The position numbers and the translations under genes are program-made. A stretch of DNA of 64,000 nucleotides, taken from contig NZ_FCON02000005.1 in the NCBI RefSeq assembly GCF_001544535.1, forward strand, positions 62,001 to 126,000. The letters run 5' to 3'. The notes under the pieces are model-generated. The model was not told where the DNA came from and ran no database searches. It saw only the letters and a list, made by a program, of their open reading frames with translations. The stretch is from Caballeronia choica. Its GTDB lineage: Bacteria; Pseudomonadota; Gammaproteobacteria; Burkholderiales; Burkholderiaceae. Of this stretch, positions 27,349 to 36,801 are shown one piece after another (the stretch's first letter is position 1; each line of letters starts with the position of its first letter).

Positions 27349-28728
27349 ATGGCTTCGAACACCGTACATCCGTGCGACGAGCGGCTACCCACCGGACAAT
27401 TGCTCACGCTGGGCATTCAGCACGTACTCGTGATGTACGCGGGCGCGGTGGCGGTACCGCTGATCCTCGGCGCGGCAATGCACCTGCCGAAAGACCAGGT
27501 CGCGTTCCTCATCAGCGCCGACCTCTTCTCGTGCGGCATCGCGACCCTGATCCAGACGCTCGGCCTCTGGATCTTCGGCATTCGCCTGCCCGTCATCATG
27601 GGCTGCACGTTCGCGGCCGTCGGCCCGATGGTCGCGATCGGCACGAACCCGAGTCTCGGCATCCTCGACGTGTTCGGCTCGACGATCGCGGCGGGTGTCG
27701 TCGGCATCCTGCTCGCGCCGATCGTCGGCAAGCTGCTGCGCTTCTTCCCGCCGGTCGTGATCGGCACGGTGATCGCGGTGATCGGGCTCTCGCTGATGGG
27801 CGTCGGCATCAACTGGGCGGCGGGCGGCGTCGGCAGCCCGGACTACGGCAATCCCGTGTACCTGCTGCTGTCGCTCGTCGTGCTGACGCTGATCCTGCTG
27901 ATCAACAAGTTCATGCGCGGCTTCATCGCGAACATTTCGGTGCTGCTCGGGATGGTCGCGGGCTTCGTGATCGCGGCGACGCTCGGCCTCGTCAACATGG
28001 ACGGCGTCGCGCACGCTCCGTGGGTCGGCGTCGTGCTGCCGTTCCACTTCGGCTTGCCGCACTTCGACCCGCTCTCGATCGCGACGATGATCATCGTCAT
28101 GTTCGTCACCTTCATCGAATCGACCGGCATGTTCCTCGCGGTCGGCGATCTGGTGGAGCGACCGGTCGACCAGAAGGCGCTGGTGCGCGGCCTGCGCGTC
28201 GATGGACTCGGCACGCTGATCGGCGGCATCTTCAACTCGTTTCCGCATACGTCGTTCTCGCAGAACGTCGGGCTGATCGGCGTGACGGGCGTGAAGAGCC
28301 GCTTCGTCTGCGCGACGGGCGGTGTGATTCTCGTCGTGCTCGGCCTCTTTCCGAAGATGGCGCAGGTGGTGGCATCGGTGCCGCCGTTCGTGCTCGGCGG
28401 CGCGGGCATCGTGATGTTCGGGATGGTCGCGGCGAACGGCATCAAGGTGCTGTCGAAGGTGGACTTCGTGAAGAATCACCACAACCTGTTCATCGTCGCG
28501 GTGAGTATCGCGATGGGGATGGTGCCGGTGGTCGCGCCGAAGTTCTTCTCGCAACTGCCGCATGCGCTCGAACCGATTCTGCATAGCGGGATTCTGCTGG
28601 CTTCGGTGTCAGCGGTGGTGCTGAACGTCGTGTTCAACGGGGTGAGGAAGGAACGCGAAGCCCGTTGCGAGATTCGGAGCGCGGGGCATGATTTCGACGG
28701 GACGGCGCATGCCGGGGAAGTGAAGTAA
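27349..28728 (+). CDS. NCS2 nucleobase permease (xanthine/uric acid type)
   Basis: A 459-residue inner-membrane symporter with about 14 hydrophobic segments. The N-terminus LTLGIQHVLVMYAGAVAVPLILG is the NCS2/NAT opening. The family signature QNVGLIGVTGVKSR is near residue 302; Gln-Asn at its start is usual for xanthine/uric-acid transporters rather than uracil carriers. The start is ATG 27349, 8 bp after GAAGGAG. Two hairpin terminators lie downstream. It stands as a single gene; no purine catabolic gene is adjacent. Confidence 0.88.
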   Translation: MASNTVHPCDERLPTGQLLTLGIQHVLVMYAGAVAVPLILGAAMHLPKDQVAFLISADLFSCGIATLIQTLGLWIFGIRLPVIMGCTFAAVGPMVAIGTNPSLGILDVFGSTIAAGVVGILLAPIVGKLLRFFPPVVIGTVIAVIGLSLMGVGINWAAGGVGSPDYGNPVYLLLSLVVLTLILLINKFMRGFIANISVLLGMVAGFVIAATLGLVNMDGVAHAPWVGVVLPFHFGLPHFDPLSIATMIIVMFVTFIESTGMFLAVGDLVERPVDQKALVRGLRVDGLGTLIGGIFNSFPHTSFSQNVGLIGVTGVKSRFVCATGGVILVVLGLFPKMAQVVASVPPFVLGGAGIVMFGMVAANGIKVLSKVDFVKNHHNLFIVAVSIAMGMVPVVAPKFFSQLPHALEPILHSGILLASVSAVVLNVVFNGVRKEREARCEIRSAGHDFDGTAHAGEVK

Positions 28729-28755
28729 GGGCGAGCCAGAACGCGTCGCTGCGCA

Positions 28756-28785
28756 AACGCCACGGTGCGAACCGTGGCGTTTTTT
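28756..28785 (+). terminator. Rho-independent terminator of NCS2 permease gene
   Basis: AACGCCACGGT-GCGA-ACCGTGGCGTT forms a perfect 11-bp stem with a 4-base loop, running into six T residues. It starts 27 bp after the permease stop. Confidence 0.92.
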
Positions 28786-28838
28786 GTTGTGCGGCGTGCT
28801 CGGGTCGAACGACACCTGATGCTTCAAGCGCCGGACAC

Positions 28839-28875
28839 AAAAAAAACGCAGCCTCTTTCGAGGACTGCGTTTTTT
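28839..28875. terminator. Bidirectional terminator between NCS2 permease and efflux operon
   Basis: A hairpin with A-rich left and T-rich right flanks: AAAAAACGCAG, CCTC-TTTC-GAGG inner stem, one-base bulge, CTGCGTTTTTT. On the minus strand it is followed by a run of T, so it can end the efflux operon (last stop at 28894). On the plus strand it is a back-up for the permease terminator. Confidence 0.88.
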
Positions 28876-28893
28876 CATCTGGAGCGACTACCT

Positions 28894-30531
28894 TCAGTCC
28901 GGCGCGTTGCCCTTCGCAACCGTATCGGCCTGAGGTGCGGACGGTAGCAAGTGCTCGACCGGCGTCAGCTTCGACACCGAAGCGCCCGAAGCGCCCGACG
29001 CCGGCACCGCCGCAGGCGCCGTCGCCCCGTAATCCACCGGCGCATCGGCCGGACGCGGCTGATCGCCGGCATGCTCGATCCAGCCACCGCCGAGGAACTG
29101 ATACAAATCGACGAGGTTCGTCAGCCGCTGCAAGCGCGCGTTGATCAGCAGCTGCTGCGCGTTATACAGATCGGTCTGCGCGGTCAGCACTGCAAGATAA
29201 CTGTCGACGCCATTGCGATACCGCAAATCCGACAAGTCCAGCCGCCGGCTCTGCGACTTCACGAACAGTTCGAGCGCCTTGATCTGGTCGTCGAACGTGC
29301 CGCGCGCGGCCAGACCATCCGCGACTTCGCGGAACGCATTCTGGATCGCCTTCTCGTAATTGGCGATTTCGATGCGCTTTTGGACCTGCGCCAGATCGAG
29401 ATTGGCGACGTTCGCGCCGCCCTCGAAGATCGGCAGCGAAATCTGCGGTGCGAACGACCACGCCGCCGATCCCGGCTTGAACAGGCCGCCCAGCGTCGGC
29501 GACAGCGTGCCGAAGCTGCCCGTCAGCGAGACGCGCGGGAAGAACGCCGCGCGCGCCGCGCCGATGTTCGCGTTCGCGGCGAGCAGCGACTGCTCGGCGG
29601 CGGCGATGTCCGGCCGGCGCGTCAGCAGTTCGGACGGCAGGCCGGCGGGAATGTCGGACAGCAGGTTCTGGGTGTCGAGCGGCAACGCGGGCGGCAAATC
29701 GTCCGGCAGCGGCTCGCCGACCAGCAGCACCAGCCCGTTCTCGGCCTGCGCACGCAGACGCATTTCCGTTTGCAGGTTCGCGCGCGCCTGCTCCACGACG
29801 CCTTCCGCCTGCCGCACGTCGAGTTCGGAACCCACGCCGTTGTCGAACTGGAGCGTGGTGATCCGGTACGACTCGTCGGCGGTCTTCAGCGTGTTGCGCG
29901 TGACGGTGAGCAGGTCGTCGACGGCGAGCATCTGCAGATACTGGTCAGCCACCGACGACACCAGCGAAATCTCCGCCGCCTTGCGCGATTCGGCCGTCGA
30001 CAGGTACTGCGCGAGCGCCTGGTCCTTCAGGCTGCGGATGCGCCCGAAGAAGTCGATTTCCCACGACGCATTCAACCCGACCGAATACGTGTTCGAGATC
30101 GTCTGGTTGAAAAACGACAGGTTCTTCGGCGTGCGCGTCTTGTTCTGGCTGGCGCTCGCATCGAGCGTCGGATAGAGCGCCGCGCTCGTGATCTGGTACT
30201 GCGCACGCGCCGCTTCCACATTGAGCACGGAGACACGCAGATCGCGGTTGTTCTTCAACGCAAGCTCGACGATGCGCTGCAGGCGCGCATCCGCGAAGAA
30301 GTCGCGCCAGCCGATGTCGGGCGCGGCGACGTTGTTCGCCGTGCGCCCGTTGCTAGCGGTCGACGACGCGTTCGGCTGGTTCGCGTAGACGCCGCCTTCC
30401 GGAAACGTCTGCGTGACGGGCGCCGGAGGGCGCTCGTATTTCGGCTCGAACGTGCAGCCGGCCGCCACCAGCGCGACGGCCGCCGCGATCAGTGAAAGCT
30501 TCAGTGAATGCAAATGTGACTGTTTAAGCAT
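28894..30531 (-). CDS. oprB: RND efflux outer-membrane channel (OprB/OprM type)
   Basis: A 545-residue outer-membrane lipoprotein, NodT family. The lipobox LVAAGC puts the lipidated Cys at 26. Two TolC-like repeats are seen, with ASWEIDFFGRIRSLKDQALAQYLST, LTRRPDIAAAEQSLLAANANIGAARAAFFPRVSLTG and YRNGVDSYLAVLTAQ. The Ala/Ser-rich C-terminal 60 residues are extra to many homologues. The start is ATG 30531, one base after the RND gene stop; the frame's earlier part lies within the RND gene. It is the third gene of the operon and forms the exit duct. Confidence 0.93.
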   Translation of the reverse strand: MLKQSHLHSLKLSLIAAAVALVAAGCTFEPKYERPPAPVTQTFPEGGVYANQPNASSTASNGRTANNVAAPDIGWRDFFADARLQRIVELALKNNRDLRVSVLNVEAARAQYQITSAALYPTLDASASQNKTRTPKNLSFFNQTISNTYSVGLNASWEIDFFGRIRSLKDQALAQYLSTAESRKAAEISLVSSVADQYLQMLAVDDLLTVTRNTLKTADESYRITTLQFDNGVGSELDVRQAEGVVEQARANLQTEMRLRAQAENGLVLLVGEPLPDDLPPALPLDTQNLLSDIPAGLPSELLTRRPDIAAAEQSLLAANANIGAARAAFFPRVSLTGSFGTLSPTLGGLFKPGSAAWSFAPQISLPIFEGGANVANLDLAQVQKRIEIANYEKAIQNAFREVADGLAARGTFDDQIKALELFVKSQSRRLDLSDLRYRNGVDSYLAVLTAQTDLYNAQQLLINARLQRLTNLVDLYQFLGGGWIEHAGDQPRPADAPVDYGATAPAAVPASGASGASVSKLTPVEHLLPSAPQADTVAKGNAPD

Positions 30532-30532
30532 T

Positions 30533-33500
30533 TCAATGTCCTTCCTTGGCCGCGCCGCTGCCGCCGTTGCTGCCGTTACCGCCGCCGTGCGGGCCTTCTT
30601 CGATCGCACCGGACGTGCCGGGCGTCGGCGTATCCTTGCCCTTGCTGAACTTGCTGATCACGACAAAGAACATCGGGATCATGAAAATCGCCAGGAAGGT
30701 CGCCGTCAGCATCCCGCCGATCACGCCGGTGCCGATCGCGTGCTGGCTCGCCGAACCCGCGCCATTGCTGATCGCGAGCGGCAGCACGCCGAGAATAAAC
30801 GCGAGCGACGTCATCAGAATCGGCCGCAGCCGCAGCCGCGCCGCTTCCACCGCGGCTTCGATCGTCGTCATGCCCTGGATGCGCAGTTCGCGGGCGAATT
30901 CGACAATCAGAATCGCGTTCTTCGCCGACAACCCGACCGTGGTCAGCAGGCCGACCTGGAAGAACACGTCGTTTTCCAGCCCGCGCACGGTGGCCGCGAG
31001 CAGCGCGCCGAGCACGCCGAGCGGCACGACCATGATCACCGAGAACGGAATCGACCAGCTTTCATACAGCGCCGCGAGACACAGGAACACGACGAGAATC
31101 GAGATGCCGTACAGGATCGGCGCCTGCGAACCCGACTGGCGTTCCTGATACGAGAGCCCCGTCCATTCGTAGCCGATGCCCGCCGGCAGCTTCGCCGCGA
31201 TGGCCTCGATAGCCGTCATCGCCTGGCCCGTCGACTTGCCCGGTGCCGCCGCGCCCTGGATTTCGACCGCCGAGATACCGTTGTAGCGTTCGAGCTTCGG
31301 CGACCCGAAAATCCAGGTGCCCGACGCGAACGCGGAAAACGGCACCATCCCGCCCGCCGAATTGCGCACGTACCACGCGTTCAGGTCTTCCGGGTTCATG
31401 CGGAACTTCGCCTCGCCCTGCAGGTAGACCTTTTTGATCCGGTTGTCGACGTCGAGGAAGTTGTTGATGAACTGCGACGCCCACGCGATCGAGAACGTCT
31501 GGTCGATGTCGAAAGCCGTCACGCCGAGCGCGCTCGCTTTCTCGCGGTCGATATTGACCTTGAACTGCGGGTTGTCGTTCAGGCCGTTCGGGCGCACCTG
31601 CGCGAGCGACGGATCTTTCGCCGCCATGCCGAGCAGCATGTTGCGCGCTTCCATCAGCTTCGCGTGCCCGAGGCCCGCGCGGTCCTGCAGTTCGAAGTCG
31701 AAGCCCGACGCCGTGCCGAGTTCAGGAATCGACGGCGGGTTGACCGGGAACACCATCGCGTCCTTGTAGCCCGCGAAGTGCCCGAACATCCGGCCGACCA
31801 GCGCCGGCACCTTCTCGTTCGTCGACTGCCGCACCGCGTAGTCCTTCATCCGCACGAACACGAGACCCGAGTTCTGTCCGCGGCCGGCGAAGCTGAAGCC
31901 GTTCACCGTGAACACCGATTCCACGATGCTCTTCTCGTCGTTCAGCAAGTAGTTCTGGACGTCGGCGAGCACCTTGGCCGTGCGCTCCTGCGTGGACCCC
32001 ACCGGCGCCTGCACGAGCACGAACATCGTGCCCTGGTCTTCGTCCGGCAGGAACGACTTCGGCAGCCGGATGAACAGCATCCCCACCGCCACGATCACCA
32101 CCAGATAGATGATGAGCCAGCGGCCCGAACGCTTGATCACGTGCTCCACGCCGCTGTGGTACTTCTGCTGGCTCTTCGCGAACGTGCGGTTGAACCAGCC
32201 GAAGAAGCCGGTCTTCTCGTCGTGGTGGCCTTGCGGAATCGGCTTCAGGATCGTCGCGCACAGCGCCGGCGTCAGGATCAACGCGACGAGCACGGACAGC
32301 ACCATCGCCGCGACGATCGTGAGCGAGAACTGCCGGTAGATCGCGCCGACCGAGCCGCCCGAGAACGCCACCGGCACGAACACCGCCGACAGCACGAGCG
32401 CCACGCCGATCAGCGCGCCGGTGATCTGCTCCATCGCCTTGCGTGTGGCATCGCGCGGCGACAAGCCCTCCTCCGCCATCACCCGCTCGACGTTTTCCAC
32501 CACCACGATCGCATCGTCCACGAGCAGGCCGATGGCGAGCACCAGCCCGAACATCGACAGCGTGTTGATCGAGAACCCGACGATCGACATGATCGCGAAC
32601 GTGCCGAGCAGCACCACCGGCACGGCGATCGTCGGGATCAGCGTGGCGCGCAGGTTCTGCAGGAACAGGTACATGACCAGGAACACGAGCACGATACCTT
32701 CGATCAGCGTCTTGACCACGTCCTCGATCGAGAGCTTCACGAACGGCGTCGTATCGTACGGATACTTCACGACGAGCCCGTGCGGGAAATACTTCGACAG
32801 GTCGTCGATCTTCGTGCGCACCAGTTTCGCCGTCTGCAGCGCGTTCGCGCCGGTGGCAAGCTGGATACCGAAGCCGGCCGTCGGCGCGCCGTTGTACTTC
32901 GTGTCGAAGTTGTAGTTCTCGCCGCCGAGGTCGATGCGCGACACATCCTTCAGGCGCACTTGCGAGCCGTCCGGGTTCACCTTCAGCAGGATGTTGCCGA
33001 ACTGCTCGGGCGTCTGCAGCAGCGTGGCTTCCGTGATGGTCGCCTGCAGCATCTGCCCCTGCACCGACGGCGTGCCGCCCAGCCCGCCGCCCGCGATCTG
33101 CACGTTCTGGTTCGTGATCGCGGTCTTCACGTCGACTGGCGTCAGGCCGTAGTTGGTCAGCTTGATCGCGTCGAGCCAGATGCGCATCGCGTACTGCGAG
33201 CCGAACAGCGTCACCGTGCCCACGCCGTCGATCCGGGAGAGCGGGTCCTGCACCTTCGACGCCACGTAGTTCGCGAGGTCGTACTTGTTCATGCTGCCGT
33301 CTTCGGAGACGAACGCCAGCACGAGCAGGAAGCTGCTGCTCGACTTCGTGACCTTCGTGCCGAGCTGCTGCACGGCCTGCGGCAGAAGCGGCGTGGCGAG
33401 CTGCAGCTTGTTCTGCACCTGCACCTGCGCGATGTCCGGGTTCGTGCCGGCCGCGAAGGTGAGCGTGATGGTCGCCGTGCCCGAGTCGTCACTCGTCGAC

Positions 33501-33736
33501 GACAGGTACAGCAAGTGGTCGAGGCCGCTCATCTGCTGCTCGATCACCTGCGTCACCGTGTTTTCGACGGTCGTGGCCGACGCGCCCGGATAGGTCGCGC
33601 TGATCTGGATGGCAGGCGGCGCGATAGTCGGATACTGCGCGATCGGCAGGTTGAAGATCGACGCGACCCCCGCCAGCATCAGGATGATGGCGATCACCCA
33701 AGCGAAGATCGGGCGATCGATAAAAAACTTTGCCAT
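30533..33736 (-). CDS. bpeB: RND multidrug efflux inner-membrane transporter (BpeB/AcrB type)
   Basis: A 1067-residue hydrophobe/amphiphile efflux (HAE1) pump with 12 membrane segments and two large periplasmic loops. The N-terminus [23 protein letters not shown] is typical, and the proton-relay Asp pair is in [14 protein letters not shown] near residue 405. [23 protein letters not shown] marks TM3-4. It closely resembles AcrB/MexB, and context (MFP before, OprM-type after, TetR repressor divergent) matches B. pseudomallei BpeAB-OprB, which exports macrolides, aminoglycosides and signalling molecules. The specific substrates here are not known. It is 15 bp after bpeA. Confidence 0.95.
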   Translation of the reverse strand: MAKFFIDRPIFAWVIAIILMLAGVASIFNLPIAQYPTIAPPAIQISATYPGASATTVENTVTQVIEQQMSGLDHLLYLSSTSDDSGTATITLTFAAGTNPDIAQVQVQNKLQLATPLLPQAVQQLGTKVTKSSSSFLLVLAFVSEDGSMNKYDLANYVASKVQDPLSRIDGVGTVTLFGSQYAMRIWLDAIKLTNYGLTPVDVKTAITNQNVQIAGGGLGGTPSVQGQMLQATITEATLLQTPEQFGNILLKVNPDGSQVRLKDVSRIDLGGENYNFDTKYNGAPTAGFGIQLATGANALQTAKLVRTKIDDLSKYFPHGLVVKYPYDTTPFVKLSIEDVVKTLIEGIVLVFLVMYLFLQNLRATLIPTIAVPVVLLGTFAIMSIVGFSINTLSMFGLVLAIGLLVDDAIVVVENVERVMAEEGLSPRDATRKAMEQITGALIGVALVLSAVFVPVAFSGGSVGAIYRQFSLTIVAAMVLSVLVALILTPALCATILKPIPQGHHDEKTGFFGWFNRTFAKSQQKYHSGVEHVIKRSGRWLIIYLVVIVAVGMLFIRLPKSFLPDEDQGTMFVLVQAPVGSTQERTAKVLADVQNYLLNDEKSIVESVFTVNGFSFAGRGQNSGLVFVRMKDYAVRQSTNEKVPALVGRMFGHFAGYKDAMVFPVNPPSIPELGTASGFDFELQDRAGLGHAKLMEARNMLLGMAAKDPSLAQVRPNGLNDNPQFKVNIDREKASALGVTAFDIDQTFSIAWASQFINNFLDVDNRIKKVYLQGEAKFRMNPEDLNAWYVRNSAGGMVPFSAFASGTWIFGSPKLERYNGISAVEIQGAAAPGKSTGQAMTAIEAIAAKLPAGIGYEWTGLSYQERQSGSQAPILYGISILVVFLCLAALYESWSIPFSVIMVVPLGVLGALLAATVRGLENDVFFQVGLLTTVGLSAKNAILIVEFARELRIQGMTTIEAAVEAARLRLRPILMTSLAFILGVLPLAISNGAGSASQHAIGTGVIGGMLTATFLAIFMIPMFFVVISKFSKGKDTPTPGTSGAIEEGPHGGGNGSNGGSGAAKEGH

Positions 33737-33751
33737 GAAACAGGCTCCCTG

Positions 33752-34996
33752 TTATTTCGCGGCGGACGCGGCGACAGCGCCTGACGCAGCGCTCACACCG
33801 CTCGCGGCGGGCGCGGCGGGCGCAGCGCCGGAGGCCTGCGCACTCGACGCCGGCTGCGCGGGCAATTGAGCTGCGACCGGCTTCACCGTCATGCCGGGCT
33901 TCGCTTTTTCGACGCCGTTCAGGATCACGCGGTCGCCGGGATTCAGGCCGCTGTCGACCACCCAGTTGCTGCCGAACGTGCCCGACGTGACGAGCGGGCG
34001 CAGTTCGACCTTGTCGCCCTGGCCGACCACGAGCGCCACCGCCTGCCCCTTCTGGTCGTGCGTCACGCCGATCTGCGGCACGACGATCGCGCGGTCGTTC
34101 ACGCCTTCCTCGATGCGCGCGCGCACGAACATGCCCGGCAGAAGCACGCGGTCCTTGTTCGGGAAGATCGCGCGGACCGTGACCGATCCCGTGCCCTGGT
34201 CGACGCTCACGTCGGAGAACTGGAGCTTGCCGGCTTCCGGATACACGCGGCCGTCCTCGAGCACGAGCGTCACCTTCGCCGCGTTGATGCCGTTGGTCTG
34301 CAGGCGCCCTTCCTGGATCTGGCGGCGCAGCTTCAGGCCATCGACGCTCGATTGCGTCAGATCCACGTACACCGGATCGAGTTGCTGCACGGTGGTCAGC
34401 AGGGTCGCCGCGCTCGCCTGCACGTAGGCGCCCGGCGTCACTTGCGAGAGACCGGTGCGGCCGGTGATCGGCGAGACGACGTCCGTATAGCCGACGTTGA
34501 TCTGCGCGGTATCGACGGCGGCGCGGCCGGCCGCAACATCCGCGACCGCCTGGCCTTGCGCGGCGACGGCGTTGTCGTAGTCCTGCTTGCTCACCGCGTT
34601 CGCCGCGACGAGCACCTTGTAGCGTGCGACCAGCGCGTTCTGCGTGACGACGTTCGCCTGCGCCTTCGCGAGCGATGCCTTCGCGTTATTCAGCGCGGCG
34701 ATGTACGGCGCCGGGTCGATCTTGTAAAGACGCTGGCCGACCTTCACATCGGAGCCTTCGATGAAGTCGCGGCGCAGCACGATGCCGTCGACTCGCGCAC
34801 GCACCTGTGCGTTCAGGAACGAGTTCGTGCGGCCCGGCAAATCGGCCGTGACGGGCACTGAGGTGGTCTGGACGGTGATGACGCCGACTTCGGGCGTCTG
34901 CGGCGGAGGCGCCGATTGTTTTTGTCCGCAGGCTGCAAGGATGATGGCAGCCGTCGCGGCACTGATTAAGCGGAATGGAACCCGTTCGACGCGCAT
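33752..34996 (-). CDS. bpeA: RND efflux periplasmic adaptor (BpeA/AcrA type)
   Basis: A 414-residue membrane-fusion protein. The lipobox ILAAC gives a lipidated Cys at 23. The lipoyl-like half-motifs VRARVDGIVLRRDFIEGSDVKVGQ and VSPITGRTGLSQVTPGAYV flank an alpha-hairpin (about residues 95-170); beta-barrel and membrane-proximal domains follow. The last 40 residues are Ala/Ser/Pro-rich and likely disordered. It is the first gene of the bpeA-bpeB-oprB operon, under an inverted repeat that probably binds the divergent TetR regulator. Confidence 0.93.
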   Translation of the reverse strand: MRVERVPFRLISAATAAIILAACGQKQSAPPPQTPEVGVITVQTTSVPVTADLPGRTNSFLNAQVRARVDGIVLRRDFIEGSDVKVGQRLYKIDPAPYIAALNNAKASLAKAQANVVTQNALVARYKVLVAANAVSKQDYDNAVAAQGQAVADVAAGRAAVDTAQINVGYTDVVSPITGRTGLSQVTPGAYVQASAATLLTTVQQLDPVYVDLTQSSVDGLKLRRQIQEGRLQTNGINAAKVTLVLEDGRVYPEAGKLQFSDVSVDQGTGSVTVRAIFPNKDRVLLPGMFVRARIEEGVNDRAIVVPQIGVTHDQKGQAVALVVGQGDKVELRPLVTSGTFGSNWVVDSGLNPGDRVILNGVEKAKPGMTVKPVAAQLPAQPASSAQASGAAPAAPAASGVSAASGAVAASAAK

Positions 34997-35436
34997 GGAA
35001 GCGACCTCTGTCTAAGACTGAGTTTGAAATAAGTGCGCGGCCGCCTTCTACGGGCAGGCCGCGCACGAGCGTCTCGACGACGCTGACCTACAGCCGGCAG
35101 GCGCTGATGCGACCGGTTCGCCGACTTGTCATTCAGATGCCCGCGCGCGGCGCTGTGCGGCGCTGGCCGGAGGGACGGCCTTGACGGGCGTACAAATTGA
35201 AAGCTGTGTCGGATATTAACCGGTCGATGCTGCCTGGGCCATCGATCGACGGAGGGTATTGTATATACATTCATGAACGAATGTTAAAGTGACGACCGAT
35301 GTCCGGGACGGGGCGTGCGAGCGGATTCGTCTCCGCGGCATCGATTACTCTCGACAAACATTCGACATGGCTGCGGTTGCGCCAGCAACGAAGCAGGAGC
35401 AGAAGTAAGCAGGAGATGACGGCTAAGCCGCAAGAT
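34997..35436. other. Divergent region between bpeA and bpeR
   Basis: The 440 bp between the divergent operon and regulator starts contain the candidate operator at 35267-35284. TATATAC next to it is a plausible -10 for either direction. A second ACATTCG half-site-like match occurs near 35359. No gene is seen; the rightward frame entering from 35299 is leader DNA before the regulator start. Confidence 0.45.
35267..35284. promoter_or_regulatory. Candidate BpeR operator
   Basis: ACATTC-ATGAAC-GAATGT is a perfect inverted repeat with 6-bp arms. It resembles the ACATTC...GAATGT core of the E. coli AcrR operator, which suits a repressor of the AcrR/BpeR type. It overlaps TATATAC promoter-like sequence, so binding would block both genes. 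Confidence 0.65.
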
Positions 35437-36084
35437 ATGGTCAGACGAACCAAGGAAGAAGCGCTCGAGACGCGCAATCGAATCCTCGACGCCGCCGAGC
35501 GCGTATTTTTCGAGAAGGGTGTATCGCGCACGTCGCTTGCCGACATCGCGCATGAGGCCGGCGTGACGCGCGGCGCGATCTACTGGCACTTCGCCAACAA
35601 GGGCGATCTTTTCACCGCGATGTTCGATCGCAGCCTGCTGCCGCTCGACGAACTCGTGGAGGCCTCGCTCGATACGAAGGAACCCGACCCGCTCGGCCGG
35701 ATGCGCGACATCTTTATCTGGTGCATGCGCAATATCGCGCTCGACGAGCAGCGCCGGCGGGTTTTCGACATCCTCTTTCTCAAGTGCGAGTTCGTCGAAG
35801 AGATGGGTCCGGTGCGCGAGCGGCACCAGAACAACATGCGCGAGGGCATCGAGAGGATCGAGCGCGGTCTTTTCAACGCGATCGAGCAGGGGCAACTGCC
35901 CGCCACGCTCGACACGCGGCTCGCCACGACGCTCCTGCACGCGCTGTTCACGGGGATTCTGCACGACTCGCTGATGCTGCCCGAAGGCGTCGATCTCGAT
36001 CGCGACGCCGAGCGCCTCCTCGACGCCTGTTTCGACTCGCTGCGCTTCAGCCCGGCGCTGCGCTCAACCCACCGCGCGAGCTGA
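35437..36084 (+). CDS. bpeR: TetR-family repressor of the efflux operon (BpeR/AcrR type)
   Basis: A 215-residue TetR regulator. The helix-turn-helix is TRNRILDAAERVFFEKGVSRTSLADIAHEAGVTRGAIYWHFANKGDLF (about residues 10-55), very like AcrR. The ligand-binding half includes RMRDIFIWCMRN. It is divergent from bpeA and should repress it, releasing when a pump substrate binds. The start is uncertain: ATG 35437 (MVRRTKEEA) matches family N-termini, while ATG 35416 would add MTAKPQD; neither has an ideally placed Shine-Dalgarno site. Its end overlaps a convergent gene by 21 bp. Confidence 0.9.
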   Translation: MVRRTKEEALETRNRILDAAERVFFEKGVSRTSLADIAHEAGVTRGAIYWHFANKGDLFTAMFDRSLLPLDELVEASLDTKEPDPLGRMRDIFIWCMRNIALDEQRRRVFDILFLKCEFVEEMGPVRERHQNNMREGIERIERGLFNAIEQGQLPATLDTRLATTLLHALFTGILHDSLMLPEGVDLDRDAERLLDACFDSLRFSPALRSTHRAS

Positions 36085-36690
36085 ACGCGCCTTCTGGTTC
36101 GACGCGTAGATCGTGTCGCGCGCGGGCGGTGCGCCGGTATCGAGCGCGGCGAGCCATTCGTCGGTCGTCAGCACGGCCGCGAAGCGCGACTGCATCACCA
36201 CCGTGAATACGCGATGGATCTCTTCCGCGCTCGCCCTGCCCGCACGGTTTTCATAAGGCACGGCGCCGGTCGCGTCGGCGAGGAATTCCACCGACAAACC
36301 GGCGTGCACCGCGTGCTTCACCGTCGAATCGTCGCAGTTGTGGGTCATGTACCCCGCGATCACGATCGTGTCGATGTCATGTTGCGCGAGCCAGGCGGCG
36401 AGATCGGTGCCGGCGAAGGCGCTCGGCATCGATTTTTCGATCAGATGCGCGCGCGGCCGGGTCGCGACCACCTCGTGCAGTGCGGCACCGTCCGATCCGC
36501 GCGCAAAAAGCGGCGACGCGGCGGGCGCCACGTTCTGCACGACGACGACCGGCACGCCATGCCGGTTAGCGGCGTCGATCGCCCGGCCGACATTGGCGAG
36601 CGACACGTTTACATCGGGATATTCGATTGGCAGGTTGCCGGTGACGTATTCATTCTGTACATCGATTACGATCAGCGCACGGCGGGACAT
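36064..36690 (-). CDS. Isochorismatase-like cysteine hydrolase
   Basis: A 208-residue hydrolase of the isochorismatase/nicotinamidase family. The catalytic triad can be read: Asp in ALIVIDVQNEY, Lys in IEKSMPSAF, Cys in GYMTHNCDDST. The cis-peptide region IVIAGYMTHNC is typical. Members cleave C-N or vinyl-ether bonds in nicotinamide, carbamates or isochorismate; substrate is not readable. The start is ATG 36690 (MSRRALIV). The 3' end overlaps the bpeR end by 21 bp tail to tail. Confidence 0.87.
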   Translation of the reverse strand: MSRRALIVIDVQNEYVTGNLPIEYPDVNVSLANVGRAIDAANRHGVPVVVVQNVAPAASPLFARGSDGAALHEVVATRPRAHLIEKSMPSAFAGTDLAAWLAQHDIDTIVIAGYMTHNCDDSTVKHAVHAGLSVEFLADATGAVPYENRAGRASAEEIHRVFTVVMQSRFAAVLTTDEWLAALDTGAPPARDTIYASNQKARSARAVG

Positions 36691-36801
36691 GGTCTGGCTC
36701 CTTCGGAATGGCTGTGGACGGAACCCATTCTCGCAAGCCACGAGCGTTCTACGTCGCCATATCGGCGGGAGTTTCGAGCGGTCTAGCGGAGCGGCAAGCG
36801 C

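Noticed and set aside
30413-33784. A 1,123-codon open frame on the plus strand opposite the RND transporter gene
   Set aside because: It is the antisense shadow of a GC-rich gene. The product is Arg/His-rich without domains, while the minus strand encodes a textbook RND pump.
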